DNA from: Massilia agrisoli
GTDB taxonomy: Bacteria; Pseudomonadota; Gammaproteobacteria; Burkholderiales; Burkholderiaceae_D
Assembly (NCBI RefSeq): GCF_020831365.1
Contig: NZ_JAJHPV010000021.1
Span: 1-64,000 of the forward strand
Reading direction: 5' to 3'
DNA length: 64,000 nucleotides
Positions 9,256 to 18,640 of the stretch are shown piece after piece. The notes beneath the pieces were generated by a model. The model ran no database searches, was not told where the DNA came from, and saw only the letters and a program-made list of their open reading frames with translations. The translations under genes and the position numbers were made by a program. The stretch's first letter is position 1. Every line of letters starts with the position of its first letter.

Positions 9256-10953
9256 ATGGATAAATTTTGGTTGAAGTCATACCCCCCTGGCGTCCCCGCC
9301 GAAATCGACCCGGACCAGTACCGTTCGCTGGTCCAGATGTTCGAGGAATCGTTCCAGAAGTTCGGTGACCGTAATGCCTACGTCTGCATGGACAAGTTCC
9401 TGACCTATTCGGAGCTCGACGCCTACTCGAAGAAGATGGCCGCCTGGCTGCAAAGCCGCGGCCTGAAAAAGGGCGCCCGCGTGGCCGTGATGATGCCGAA
9501 CGTGCTGCAGTACCCGATCGCGATCACCGCGATCCTGCGCGCCGGCTACACCGTCGTCAACGTCAACCCCCTGTACACCCCGCGCGAACTTGAACACCAG
9601 CTGACCGATTCCGGCAGCGAGGCGATCATCGTGCTCGAAAACTTCGCCAACACGCTGCAGCAGGTCCTCGCCAAGACCCCGGTCAAGCACATCGTCGTGG
9701 CCAGCATGGGTGAGATGCTGGGCGGCGCCAAAGGCATGCTGGTCAACTTCGTAGTCCGCAACGTCAAGAAGCTGGTGCCTGAATTCGCGCTGCCGAACGC
9801 CGTGAAATTCAAGGACGCGCTGTCGCAGGGCGAGCGCATGACCTTCACCCCGGTCGAATCGAGCAGCGCCGATGTCGCCTTCCTCCAGTACACCGGCGGC
9901 ACCACCGGCGTATCGAAAGGCGCCACGCTCACGCACCGCAACGTGATCGCCAATATCCTGCAGACCGAAGTCTGGGCCAAGCCGGCGCTGGACAAGGCGC
10001 CGGTGGTTGAACAGATGACCATCGTGTGCGCACTGCCGCTGTACCATATCTTCGCGTTGACGGCGTGCGCGATGTGGGGCACCCGGGTCGGCGCACTCAA
10101 CATCCTGATCCCGAACCCGCGCGACATCGGCGGCTTTATCAAGGAACTGCAGAAGTACAAGTTCAACATGCTGCCGGCAGTGAACACCCTGTACAACGCG
10201 CTGCTGAACCACCCGGAATTCGAGAAGATCGACTTCAGCGCGCTGAAGCTGTCCAACGGCGGCGGCATGGCGGTACAGAAGGCCGTCAACGACAAGTGGA
10301 AGAAAGCGACCGGCACGTCGATCATCGAAGGCTACGGCCTGTCCGAAACTTCCCCTGTGGCGACCTGCAACCGCGCCGACATGACGGAGTTTACGGGCAC
10401 CATCGGCCTGCCGGTGCCGTCGACCGACATCGCCATCGTCGACGACGACGGCCAGCCGGTTGCGCTGGGCGAGCCGGGCGAGATCGCGATCCGCGGCCCG
10501 CAGGTCATGGCGGGCTACTGGAACCGTCCTGACGAAACCGCCAAGGTCATGACCGCCGACGGCTACTTCAAGTCGGGCGACGTCGGCGTGATGGACGCGA
10601 ACGGCTACGTCAAGATCGTCGACCGCAAGAAGGACATGATCCTGGTGTCCGGCTTCAACGTCTATCCGAACGAGCTGGAAGGCGTGATCGCGATGCATCC
10701 GGGCGTGCTCGAATGCGCGGTCATCGGCGTCGAGGACGAGCATTCGGGCGAAGCGGTCAAGGTCTTCGTGGTCCGCAAAGACCCGAACCTGACCGCGCCG
10801 CAGCTGATGGACTACTGCAAAGAGCAACTCACCGGCTACAAGCGGCCGAAATACATCGAGTTCCGCGACGAGCTGCCGAAGACGAACGTCGGCAAAATCC
10901 TTCGCCGCGTGCTGAGGGACGAGCAGAAGAAGCTCGAAAAGCAGGCCGCGTAA
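9256..10953 (+). CDS. fadD: Long-chain fatty acid-CoA ligase, first of a tandem pair
   Basis: 565 residues of the adenylate-forming superfamily. It has the phosphate loop YTGGTTGVSKG (212-222), GYGLSETSP for adenine/acyl-adenylate binding, and the hinge segment KSGDVG with DRKKDMILVSGFNVYP that is typical of FadD. It activates fatty acids to acyl-CoA at the inner membrane for beta-oxidation or lipid synthesis. AGACGAGACGAGGC precedes the start. It is closely similar along its whole length to the next gene. A hairpin terminator separates the two. Confidence 0.94.
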   Translation: MDKFWLKSYPPGVPAEIDPDQYRSLVQMFEESFQKFGDRNAYVCMDKFLTYSELDAYSKKMAAWLQSRGLKKGARVAVMMPNVLQYPIAITAILRAGYTVVNVNPLYTPRELEHQLTDSGSEAIIVLENFANTLQQVLAKTPVKHIVVASMGEMLGGAKGMLVNFVVRNVKKLVPEFALPNAVKFKDALSQGERMTFTPVESSSADVAFLQYTGGTTGVSKGATLTHRNVIANILQTEVWAKPALDKAPVVEQMTIVCALPLYHIFALTACAMWGTRVGALNILIPNPRDIGGFIKELQKYKFNMLPAVNTLYNALLNHPEFEKIDFSALKLSNGGGMAVQKAVNDKWKKATGTSIIEGYGLSETSPVATCNRADMTEFTGTIGLPVPSTDIAIVDDDGQPVALGEPGEIAIRGPQVMAGYWNRPDETAKVMTADGYFKSGDVGVMDANGYVKIVDRKKDMILVSGFNVYPNELEGVIAMHPGVLECAVIGVEDEHSGEAVKVFVVRKDPNLTAPQLMDYCKEQLTGYKRPKYIEFRDELPKTNVGKILRRVLRDEQKKLEKQAA

Positions 10954-10971
10954 CACGGGCGGAAGAAAAGG

Positions 10972-10996
10972 CCGCCCGCATGCGGGCGGTCTTTTC
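10972..10996 (+). terminator. Intrinsic terminator between the two fadD genes
   Basis: A perfect 18-base palindrome ccgcccgcatgcgggcgg is followed by tcttttc, 18 bases after the first fadD stop. It would uncouple the two genes in part, although no strong separate promoter is evident in the short remaining gap. Confidence 0.75.
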
Positions 10997-11031
10997 ATTT
11001 ATGAATCGAACAAATGACAGAGGCATCAGAG

Positions 11032-12711
11032 ATGGACAAGTTTTGGCTCAGGCAGTATCAACCGGGCGTGCCGGCGGAAATCGACATCACGCAGTACCGG
11101 TCGCTGTCCCACCTGCTGGAGGATTCGTTCCGCAAGTACGCGGACCGCAGGGCTTACGTCTGCATGGACAAGGCCATCACCTTCCGCGAACTTGACCAGA
11201 TGTCGCAGCAGATGGGCGCGTGGCTGCAGTCGCGCGGCCTGAAGCAGGGCGCGCGCGTCGCCATCATGATGCCAAACGTGCTGCAGTACCCGATTGCGCT
11301 GGCCGCCGCGCTGCGTGCCGGCTACACGGTTGTCAACGTCAACCCGCTGTACACCGCGCGCGAACTGCAGCACCAACTGGCCGACTCGGGCGCCGAAGCC
11401 ATCGTCGTGCTGGAAAACTTCGCGCACACGGTCGAACAGGTGCTGGACAAGACCAGCGTCAAGCACGTCGTCGTCGCGACCATGGGCGACCTGCTCGGCG
11501 GCCTCAAAGGCACGATCGTCAACTTCGTGGTCCGCAAGGTCAAGAAGATGGTGCCGGCCTTTGCCCTGCCAACTGCCGTTGGCTTCAACAAGGTGCTGGC
11601 CGAGGGCTCGCGCCTGCCGTTCAAGGCCGCGACCCTGGGCCATGACGACATCGCCTTCCTCCAGTACACCGGCGGCACCACCGGCGTGTCGAAGGGCGCC
11701 GTGCTCCTGCACCGCAACGTCATCGCCAACGTGCTGCAGAACGAAGCGTGGCTGCAGCCGACCCTGGACACCCTGCCGAAAGGCACGGAGCCGCAGTTCG
11801 TCTGCGCCCTGCCGCTGTACCACATCTATTCGCTGACCGTCTGCGCCCTGATGGGCATGCGCCTGGGCGGCATGAACGTGCTGATCCCGAACCCGCGCGA
11901 CATCCCGGGCTTCGTCAAGGAGCTGGGCAAGTACAAGATCAACATCTTCCCGGCTGTGAACACGCTGTACAACGCGCTGCTGAACAACGCCGAATTCGCG
12001 AAGCTGGACTTCTCCAGCTACAAGGTCTGCAACGGCGGCGGCATGGCCGTGCAGCGCCCGGTCGCCGACAAGTGGCTGAAGCTGACCGGCACGCCTATCA
12101 TCGAAGGCTACGGCCTGTCCGAGACATCCCCGGTGCTGACCGCGAACCGCTGCGACATCAAGGAATTCACCGGCACCATCGGCCTGCCATATCCATCGAC
12201 CGAAATCGCCATCCTCGACGATGACGGCAATCCTGTCCCGCTTGGCACCGCAGGCGAAATCGCAGCGCGCGGCCCGCAGGTGATGGCCGGTTACTGGAAG
12301 CGCGACGACGAGACAGCCAGGGCGATGACGCCGGACGGCTTCTTCAAGACCGGCGACGTGGGCATCATGGACGAACGCGGCTACACCCGCATCGTCGACC
12401 GCAAGAAGGACATGATCCTGGTCTCGGGCTTTAACGTCTACCCGAACGAAGTGGAAGAGGTGGTGGCGGGCCATCCCGGCGTGCTGGAGGTGGCCTGCAT
12501 CGGCGTGCCGGACAGTGCATCCGGCGAGGCGGTAAAGCTGTTCGTGGTCCGCAAGGACCCGACGCTGACCGAAGAGCAGCTGAAGGACTACTGCAAGGAC
12601 CAGCTGACGGGGTACAAAAAACCGAAGTACATCGAGTTCCGCACCGAGCTGCCAAAGACGAATGTCGGCAAGATCCTGCGCCGCGAACTGCGCGACAAAG
12701 CCTCGACGTAA
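11032..12711 (+). CDS. fadD: Long-chain fatty acid-CoA ligase, second of a tandem pair
   Basis: 559 residues from the start chosen here. That start aligns with the first fadD (both begin MDKFWL) and has AGAGG about nine bases upstream; an ATG six codons earlier is also open. It carries the same motifs: YTGGTTGVSKG, GYGLSETSP and DRKKDMILVSGFNVYPNE. Differences from its neighbour are spread along the protein, with clusters in the acyl-binding half, as expected of an old tandem duplication whose copies may now prefer different chain lengths. That last point is inference. Confidence 0.92.
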   Translation: MDKFWLRQYQPGVPAEIDITQYRSLSHLLEDSFRKYADRRAYVCMDKAITFRELDQMSQQMGAWLQSRGLKQGARVAIMMPNVLQYPIALAAALRAGYTVVNVNPLYTARELQHQLADSGAEAIVVLENFAHTVEQVLDKTSVKHVVVATMGDLLGGLKGTIVNFVVRKVKKMVPAFALPTAVGFNKVLAEGSRLPFKAATLGHDDIAFLQYTGGTTGVSKGAVLLHRNVIANVLQNEAWLQPTLDTLPKGTEPQFVCALPLYHIYSLTVCALMGMRLGGMNVLIPNPRDIPGFVKELGKYKINIFPAVNTLYNALLNNAEFAKLDFSSYKVCNGGGMAVQRPVADKWLKLTGTPIIEGYGLSETSPVLTANRCDIKEFTGTIGLPYPSTEIAILDDDGNPVPLGTAGEIAARGPQVMAGYWKRDDETARAMTPDGFFKTGDVGIMDERGYTRIVDRKKDMILVSGFNVYPNEVEEVVAGHPGVLEVACIGVPDSASGEAVKLFVVRKDPTLTEEQLKDYCKDQLTGYKKPKYIEFRTELPKTNVGKILRRELRDKAST

Positions 12712-12715
12712 GCAG

Positions 12716-12810
12716 CCGTCGTTCCCGCGCAGGCCTCGGCGGCCCCGCGGCAACCCATAGAGCCGTCATTCTGGGGTGTTATGGATTCCCGCCTGCGCGG
12801 GAATGACGGT
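12716..12810. repeat. CCCGC hairpin repeat pair (REP-like), one arm degraded
   Basis: A clear hairpin attcccgc-ctgc-gcgggaat occupies 12785-12804. A partial copy (gtcgttcccgcgcaggc) lies at about 12719-12735. The same family recurs at 28729, 33105 and 62252. It sits between convergent fadD and GH31 genes and could serve as a shared terminator. Confidence 0.75.
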
Positions 12811-15197
12811 TACAGCTGCACGGCGATGCGGCGGCGCGCCGCGTCGCTGGCAGGCGCCTCGAACACCAGTGTCCGGGCGTCCGGCTGGTAGTCAAACTGC
12901 ACCGCGCGGCCATCCACCTCGACCTGTGCCGGACGCGCGTCGATATTGTGGACCACCATCGACAGCGCACGCGATAAACGGCGCTGGTTCGCCCCCGCCT
13001 CGCTGGCGACCGACATCTCAAGCACCTTGCCGCTTGCACGGCTGGCGAACTGCAGCAGCTCGAACTTACCCTTCTCAAACGCCTCCGGCGTTTCGCCATC
13101 GTCCTCATACATCTTGCCGCTGCCTGCTGCAACCGAGCGGTCGTGGTAATAGTGAAGCTCGATGTTCTTTCCTGAATAGTCGCGCGTCGTCTGCATACCC
13201 GGCGCCATCGGAATGAACGCGCCGGCCCGCACGAATACCGGGATGCGGTCCGCGGCCAGCGCCACTTGCGCAGTGCTGCCGCCTTCATGCCGCTGTCCGG
13301 TATGGAAATCGATCCAGGCGCTGGTCGCCGGGAAGTACACCTCCTGCGCGGTCTTCTTCGCTTCCAGCACCGGGCTGACCAGGATATCGTTCCCCCACAG
13401 GTAGGCCGACGACAGTTCGCGCAGCTTCGGGTTGCCGGGCTCTTCATACATCAGTGGCCGCATCAAAGGCAGGCCGGCCTGGTTGTTATCGAATGCGGCC
13501 GTGTAGTTGTATGGCAGCAGGCGGTAGCGCAGGCGGATCGCTTCACGCGCCAGCGCCAGCGCCGCCGGCGACCGGAACACCGGCTCGGACGCCACGTCTT
13601 CCTGCGCGTGCGGACGGAAGATCGGCTGGAACACGCCGTACTGCAGCCAGCGCGTGTACAACTCGTCGTCCAGGGTCGCGCCGGCAAAGCCGCCGAGGTC
13701 GGAATGCATGTACGCGGCGCCCTGCATGCCCATCTGGAGCGAGATCTCCGGCTGCGGCTTCAGGCCATCCCAGCTGCGGCTGACGTCACCCGACCAGGGG
13801 ATCAGGCCGAAGCGCTGCGAGCCAGAGTAACCGGAACGCATCAGGATGAATGGCCGCTGGTTCGGGAAGTCCTTGCGGTAGCCTTCGTGCACCAGCCGCG
13901 CCCATTCGTGGCCGTAGATATTGTGTACCTGCGCGGCAGTGCCGCCGACATGGCGCGTGGCGTCCGGGTGTACTTCGGGCTCGCCCAGGTCGCCCCACCA
14001 GCCGGCCACGCCCATCGGCGTGAGTTCCTTGTAGATGTCCCAGAACCAGCTGCGCGCGACAGGGCTCGTGATATCGATCAGTCCCGTATTCCCGAAATAG
14101 AAGTCATAGCGGAACGGCGCGCCCTTGTCGTCGGTGGCCAGCACCTTGCGATCGACCGCCTCCTGCCAGCGCGTCGACGCGGTCAGCACAAAAGGCTCGG
14201 TGATCAAAATCGTCTTGACGCCCTTGGCCGAAAAGTCGGCCATCATCTGGCGCGGATTCGGGAACTGCGCTTTGCTGAAGGTGAAGTTACCCATCGAGCC
14301 GCGCATGTCGGGACCGAACCAGTACAGGTCGAACACGATGGCATCGAGGGGCACCTTCTCGGCGATGAACTTGTCGACCGTCGCGCGCGCCTCGGCCTCG
14401 CTGTGATAGCCGAAACGGCTGGCAAAGTTACCGAAGGCCCAGCGCGGCGGCAGCGGTTGGCGGCCGGTGAGGCTGGTGTACTCGTAAGCCAGCTGCTCCC
14501 AGCTGTCGCCGGCGATCACCTGGTAGGCCTTGCGCCCGCTCGACGGCTCGTAGGACAGCACGTTGGCCTTTTTGGCGTCGAGGTCGAGGAAACCGGTGGT
14601 CGGATTGTCGAAGTGGATCATGTACATGTTCGACGACAGCACCAGCGGCATCGCGTAGCTCATTTGCTCAGACTTCTGGCCATATCCGTAGTGCGCCTTG
14701 TTATACAGCGGCAGGCGATGGCCGCGGCGGTTCATGCCCAATGCGCGCGCGCCGCCGCCGTACAGTGCTTCGCCCGGCGTCAGCGCAAAGTCGATCGACT
14801 CAAGCTTGCCCTGTCGCGTGTAGCCATTCTTTTCCGCGACCAGCGGCTTGCCCTTGTACGCGTAGCTGATGCCAAAGGGCGCACGGGTGACTGTGGCGCT
14901 GATGCCGCCGGTGGCAAATTCCACCGCGCCGGCGCTTGTCCGCAGGCTCCCTGCCGCCTTGGGCGCCATGACGACCGCATGCGAGCGCGGGTCATGCGCT
15001 TCGCCCTTTGGGACGAACACCGTTTCCATGATGCGCTCGGAGTAGGGCGTGATCAGGTACACGCCGTCATTGGTCACAACTTCAAGCCGGTTCCCTTTCT
15101 GTTCGATGCGCTCCACGGTGCGGCTGCTGTTCTGGGCGAGGGCGAGCGAGGGGAGCATCAGCAGCAGGGCTGCGGTGCAAAGGGTTGGTCTCATCAT
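12810..15197 (-). CDS. Secreted glycoside hydrolase family 31 enzyme (alpha-glucosidase or oligosaccharide alpha-glucosyltransferase)
   Basis: 795 residues with a signal peptide ending near Ala21. The N-terminal beta-sandwich is followed by the GH31 barrel, with the nucleophile Asp403 in GWWGDLGEPE and the acid/base Asp471 in WSGDVSRSW. A C-terminal beta region of DUF5110 type follows. The WWGDLGEPE form of the nucleophile loop and the 68-residue spacing to the acid/base resemble the Cellvibrio 4-alpha-glucosyltransferase as I recall it, so transglucosylation of malto-oligosaccharides is as likely as simple hydrolysis. It is transcribed alone; no sugar transporter or other carbohydrate gene accompanies it. 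Confidence 0.88.
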   Translation of the reverse strand: MMRPTLCTAALLLMLPSLALAQNSSRTVERIEQKGNRLEVVTNDGVYLITPYSERIMETVFVPKGEAHDPRSHAVVMAPKAAGSLRTSAGAVEFATGGISATVTRAPFGISYAYKGKPLVAEKNGYTRQGKLESIDFALTPGEALYGGGARALGMNRRGHRLPLYNKAHYGYGQKSEQMSYAMPLVLSSNMYMIHFDNPTTGFLDLDAKKANVLSYEPSSGRKAYQVIAGDSWEQLAYEYTSLTGRQPLPPRWAFGNFASRFGYHSEAEARATVDKFIAEKVPLDAIVFDLYWFGPDMRGSMGNFTFSKAQFPNPRQMMADFSAKGVKTILITEPFVLTASTRWQEAVDRKVLATDDKGAPFRYDFYFGNTGLIDITSPVARSWFWDIYKELTPMGVAGWWGDLGEPEVHPDATRHVGGTAAQVHNIYGHEWARLVHEGYRKDFPNQRPFILMRSGYSGSQRFGLIPWSGDVSRSWDGLKPQPEISLQMGMQGAAYMHSDLGGFAGATLDDELYTRWLQYGVFQPIFRPHAQEDVASEPVFRSPAALALAREAIRLRYRLLPYNYTAAFDNNQAGLPLMRPLMYEEPGNPKLRELSSAYLWGNDILVSPVLEAKKTAQEVYFPATSAWIDFHTGQRHEGGSTAQVALAADRIPVFVRAGAFIPMAPGMQTTRDYSGKNIELHYYHDRSVAAGSGKMYEDDGETPEAFEKGKFELLQFASRASGKVLEMSVASEAGANQRRLSRALSMVVHNIDARPAQVEVDGRAVQFDYQPDARTLVFEAPASDAARRRIAVQL

Positions 15198-15357
15198 GGA
15201 ATTCCGGGCCTGGTGTGGAAATGTAGTAAATGTACAGGATTACGCCATCACTTGTAAGAGCAGCAGTGCTCACCCGTTGAGGCCAAATGCGCGGTTTCAC
15301 CCCGTAAATATGGCACTTTGCTGCTACACTAAGTTTGCCTCTTATCCAACGATTGCT

Positions 15358-16452
15358 ATGAAAATTACAGCCTCGCTGCCGCGCTGGTCTATCGCCGCCC
15401 CGATTGTTGCCTGGCTTTTGCTGGCCGGCTTAGCTGCCGGCGCTGGCGATATCCTGGGCATGGCGTACACCGTGCTGCTGGTTGCGGGACTGTTTGCAGG
15501 CGTCCTTGCTGCAGTGTTTCATGCGGAGATCGTCGCGCACAAGGTCGGTGAACCTTACGGGACCCTGGTGCTGGCCATCGCGGTCACCGCGATCGAAGTG
15601 GCGCTGATCGTGTCGCTGATGATTGCCGGGGGAGAAACCACGGCGGGCCTGGCGCGCGACACGGTCTTTGCAGCAGTCATGATCATCCTGAACGGCATGG
15701 TTGGCTTGTGCATTCTTGCTGGCGCCGGACGGCACGGCGAGCAGACCTTTGGCCTGTACGGCGTATCCGCCGCCTTGGCAACGTTGGCCGCGATTGCGGT
15801 GCTGACCATGGTGCTGCCGAATTACACGACCACCACGCCCGGTCCCTCGTACAGCAACAGCCAGCTGGCCTTTATCGCGGTGATTTCGCTGGTGCTCTAC
15901 GGCACGTTCGTGCTCGTCCAAACCGTCCGCCACCGAGATTATTTCCTGCCTGAAGCTGCTCCAGGGGACGAGGACGTGCACGCGCCGCCGCCGCCGCTGA
16001 AGATGGCGTGGATCAGTGCAGGCTTGCTGCTGGCCTGCCTGGCCAGCGTGGTATTGCTTGCCAAGTCACTGTCGCCGACACTGGAAGCTGCCGTGATCGC
16101 CATCGGCGCGCCCAAGGCCCTGGTCGGCATCATCATTGCTGCGGTGGTGCTTCTGCCCGAAGGGATCGCCGCGTACCAGGCGGCGCGCGCCAACCGCCTG
16201 CAGACCAGCCTGAACCTGGCGCTGGGATCGGCGCTGGCCAGTATCGGCCTGACCATTCCCGCGGTAGCGATCGTGTCGCTGGCCACCGGATGGACACTGT
16301 CGCTGGGCATCGACGTCAAGTCGACCGTGCTGTTGCTGTTGTCGATTATCGTCGCCACGCTGTCGCTCGGCACTGGCCGTACCACCGTCATGCAGGGGAC
16401 TGTGCACCTGGTGATTTTCGCGGTCTACCTGTTTACGACGATTGTTCCTTAG
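15358..16452 (+). CDS. chaA: Calcium/proton antiporter, ChaA type
   Basis: 364 residues, almost entirely membrane segments. The two inverted alpha repeats of the cation/Ca2+ exchanger superfamily are visible: EPYGTLVLAIAVTAIEVAL near residue 65 and PEGIAAYQAARANRLQTSLN near 270, each with the key acidic residue. An acidic loop (about 200-212) links the halves. It exports Ca2+, and possibly Na+ or K+, at alkaline pH. The reading frame is open upstream, but the start chosen begins the first membrane helix; the upstream extension lies inside the divergent GH31 gene. A TACACT -10-like box is about 30 bases upstream. Confidence 0.88.
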   Translation: MKITASLPRWSIAAPIVAWLLLAGLAAGAGDILGMAYTVLLVAGLFAGVLAAVFHAEIVAHKVGEPYGTLVLAIAVTAIEVALIVSLMIAGGETTAGLARDTVFAAVMIILNGMVGLCILAGAGRHGEQTFGLYGVSAALATLAAIAVLTMVLPNYTTTTPGPSYSNSQLAFIAVISLVLYGTFVLVQTVRHRDYFLPEAAPGDEDVHAPPPPLKMAWISAGLLLACLASVVLLAKSLSPTLEAAVIAIGAPKALVGIIIAAVVLLPEGIAAYQAARANRLQTSLNLALGSALASIGLTIPAVAIVSLATGWTLSLGIDVKSTVLLLLSIIVATLSLGTGRTTVMQGTVHLVIFAVYLFTTIVP

Positions 16453-16547
16453 CGCCTAGGTCGCAAACGATGTAAAGACTGCTGACGAGCAACTGGGCAC
16501 AGTCGCTGAGGGAACCCGGCCTTCCAGGTACAGCGCTGGCGGGGCGC

Positions 16548-18125
16548 TCAGACCCGGACCGCTCCCGGCCGGCCGTGTTCAACACGGAACTGGGCAATGG
16601 CAGCCGCACCCGAACTGGCCAGCTTCACATCGTCCAGGCCCACGAAAATCGCCTTCGTCGCGGCGGGTGCGACCTCCATCAGCATGAACCCCCGCTTGTC
16701 GCTGCGGCCATATTTGACGTGTGGATTCATGTCCACGAACTGCAGCGTGCGCGCCTGCGGCCGCGATCCCGATGTAACTGAAGTACCGCAAAATTCGGTC
16801 GCAATCACCGGGTTTTGCTTCGACACCGGACGGTTGAAATCCGGCTTCAGGTCGGTCGCGTAAAAGGTGTGCACGTCGCCGGCCAGCACAACCGGATTCG
16901 ACGCGCGCGTGCTGCCAAGCGCATCGAACAAGCGCTGGCGCGCCGTCGGATAGCCATCCCAGCCGTCGTTCCAGAAGCGGCCGTCGTCGGGATGGATCAC
17001 CGGCACCTGGCTCGATTGCGCCATGGGCGTTTGCTGGACGAGGAAGTTCCAGCGCGCTTCCGATGTCTGGAGTCCCGCTTCCAGCCAGGCCTCCTGTTCC
17101 GCGCCTAGCATCGTGCGCGACGGATCGCGCAGCGCACCGCAGCGCGCGCGCAATACCGACGTCGATCCGCCTTTGCCCGGCGGCTGGCAGGCGTGGGTGG
17201 CGCGGTACTGGCGGTCGTCCAGCACGTGCAGGCGCGCCAGCCGTCCCCAGTCAAAGCGGTCGTAGATGCGCAACTGGCCGAAGCCGTTGCGCCGCGCGGG
17301 CGCCACGCGCAGCGGCATATGCTCGTAAAACGCCTGGTAGGCAGCCGCGCGCCGTTGCGCGAACGTGGGGCTCAGCCGCTCGTCGCGGTCGCCCGCGTAG
17401 TCATTGGCGACTTCATGGTCATCCCACGTGACGATCCACGGCGCCGCGCGGTGCGAGGCCTGCAGGTCCGGGTCGCTCTTGTACTGTGCGTAGCGCGCAC
17501 GGTACTCAAGCAGCGAATAGCTTTCGTCGACGCGCTTCGCGCGTCCCGGATGGCTGAGGTGGTAGGGGCCCCATTCGTAGATATAGTCGCCAAGGAAGGC
17601 CACCAGGTCCGGCGCGGCGTTGGCGATGTGGCGGTGCGCCGCAAAGCTGCCGAACTCCCAGTGCTGGCATGAGGCGACAGCCATCTTCAGCATCGTGGGC
17701 AGCGAATCGGCAGCCGGGGCCGTGCGGGTGCGGCCCACCGGGCTGACCGCGTCGCCCAGCATGAAGCGGTACCAGTACCAGCGGCCAGGTTCGAGCCCGG
17801 CCACGTCCACATGCACGCTGTGCGCGAGCGCAGGCACGGCGCTGGCGCTGCCCTTCGCCGCGATGCGGGTAAACGCCTCGTCGTGCGCCACTTCCCAGCG
17901 CACCGCAAACGCCACTGGCGGCGTGGCCGCGGCATTGAGGGGATCGGCCAGGATGCGGGTCCACAGGATGACCGAGTTTGGCAGCGGCGAACCGGACGCG
18001 ACGCCCAGGCTGAACGGATACTTGCCAGGCGCGTTCTGGGCGGCAGCGCGTGCGAGCGGTGCGCATGCGGCAAGCACGGCCAACTGCCCCGCGCCCGCCA
18101 GGAAGATCCGGCGTTGCTCGTCCAT
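16548..18125 (-). CDS. phoD: Alkaline phosphatase D / phosphodiesterase, PhoD family
   Basis: 525 residues. The start RRIFLAGAG with a following hydrophobic stretch is a twin-arginine export signal, as expected for PhoD. The N-terminal Ig-like domain (about 40-140) is followed by the metallophosphatase core with GDYIYEWG, TWDDHEVANDY and LAGDVHTFY, which supply the Fe3+/Ca2+ ligands. It releases phosphate from phosphomono- and diesters in the periplasm or outside. It lies 12 bases after the thioesterase gene on the same strand, so the two may share a transcript. No Pho box could be identified. Confidence 0.93.
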   Translation of the reverse strand: MDEQRRIFLAGAGQLAVLAACAPLARAAAQNAPGKYPFSLGVASGSPLPNSVILWTRILADPLNAAATPPVAFAVRWEVAHDEAFTRIAAKGSASAVPALAHSVHVDVAGLEPGRWYWYRFMLGDAVSPVGRTRTAPAADSLPTMLKMAVASCQHWEFGSFAAHRHIANAAPDLVAFLGDYIYEWGPYHLSHPGRAKRVDESYSLLEYRARYAQYKSDPDLQASHRAAPWIVTWDDHEVANDYAGDRDERLSPTFAQRRAAAYQAFYEHMPLRVAPARRNGFGQLRIYDRFDWGRLARLHVLDDRQYRATHACQPPGKGGSTSVLRARCGALRDPSRTMLGAEQEAWLEAGLQTSEARWNFLVQQTPMAQSSQVPVIHPDDGRFWNDGWDGYPTARQRLFDALGSTRASNPVVLAGDVHTFYATDLKPDFNRPVSKQNPVIATEFCGTSVTSGSRPQARTLQFVDMNPHVKYGRSDKRGFMLMEVAPAATKAIFVGLDDVKLASSGAAAIAQFRVEHGRPGAVRV

Positions 18126-18137
18126 TGCTACCCCGCG

Positions 18138-18578
18138 TCAGTTGTCGATGAGCGACTCGAGCGGCGGCAGCTGGCGCGGCTTGCGGTCATCGCCGGTGGC
18201 GACATAGGTGAGGGTTGCTTCAGTAACCTTGACCGTGTCCGCCGACAGCCTGTTGCGCTCGGCGTAAACTTCGACATACACGGTGATCGAAGTGTTCCCG
18301 ACTTTGACGATATCGGCATAAAAAGACAGCAGGTCGCCGACAAACACGGGGTTTTTAAAGACGAAGGAATTAACCGCGATGGTCGCGACGCGGCCGTTGG
18401 CGCGCCGGGTTGCGGGCAGCGAGCCGGCGATGTCGACCTGGGCCATGATCCAGCCGCCAAAAACGTCGCCGTAGACATTGGCGTCCGATGGGGCCGGCAT
18501 TACCCGCAGCTGAGGCATCTTTCCTGTTGGAAGCGACGTGTTGACAGGGCAGGGTGCGACGTTCTCGGGCTTGGTCAT
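18138..18578 (-). CDS. yciA: Acyl-CoA thioesterase, YciA type (hotdog fold)
   Basis: 146 residues. The hotdog active-site region is DANVYGDVFGGWIMAQVD (residues about 33-50), with the catalytic Asp in the family position, and the beta strands that follow are typical of YciA. It hydrolyses a broad range of acyl-CoAs in the cytoplasm. It is divergent from the Atm1-type transporter, with about 60 bases between the chosen starts, and sits upstream of phoD on the same strand. Confidence 0.9.
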   Translation of the reverse strand: MTKPENVAPCPVNTSLPTGKMPQLRVMPAPSDANVYGDVFGGWIMAQVDIAGSLPATRRANGRVATIAVNSFVFKNPVFVGDLLSFYADIVKVGNTSITVYVEVYAERNRLSADTVKVTEATLTYVATGDDRKPRQLPPLESLIDN

Positions 18579-18640
18579 CTTGAAATCTCATGAAAGGCTA
18601 CAATCGAACCCGATTGAACCATAAATTACTGAGCTCTGCC

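Noticed and set aside
13266-15257. A 663-codon + strand open frame opposite the GH31 gene
   Set aside because: Shadow of the secreted glucosidase; Arg/His/Gln-rich with no domain, and no ribosome site.
15315-15331. A sigma-54 promoter before chaA (tggcac followed by ttgc)
   Set aside because: The GG-to-GC spacing is off by one or more bases from the strict requirement; a sigma-70-like TACACT explains the site as well.
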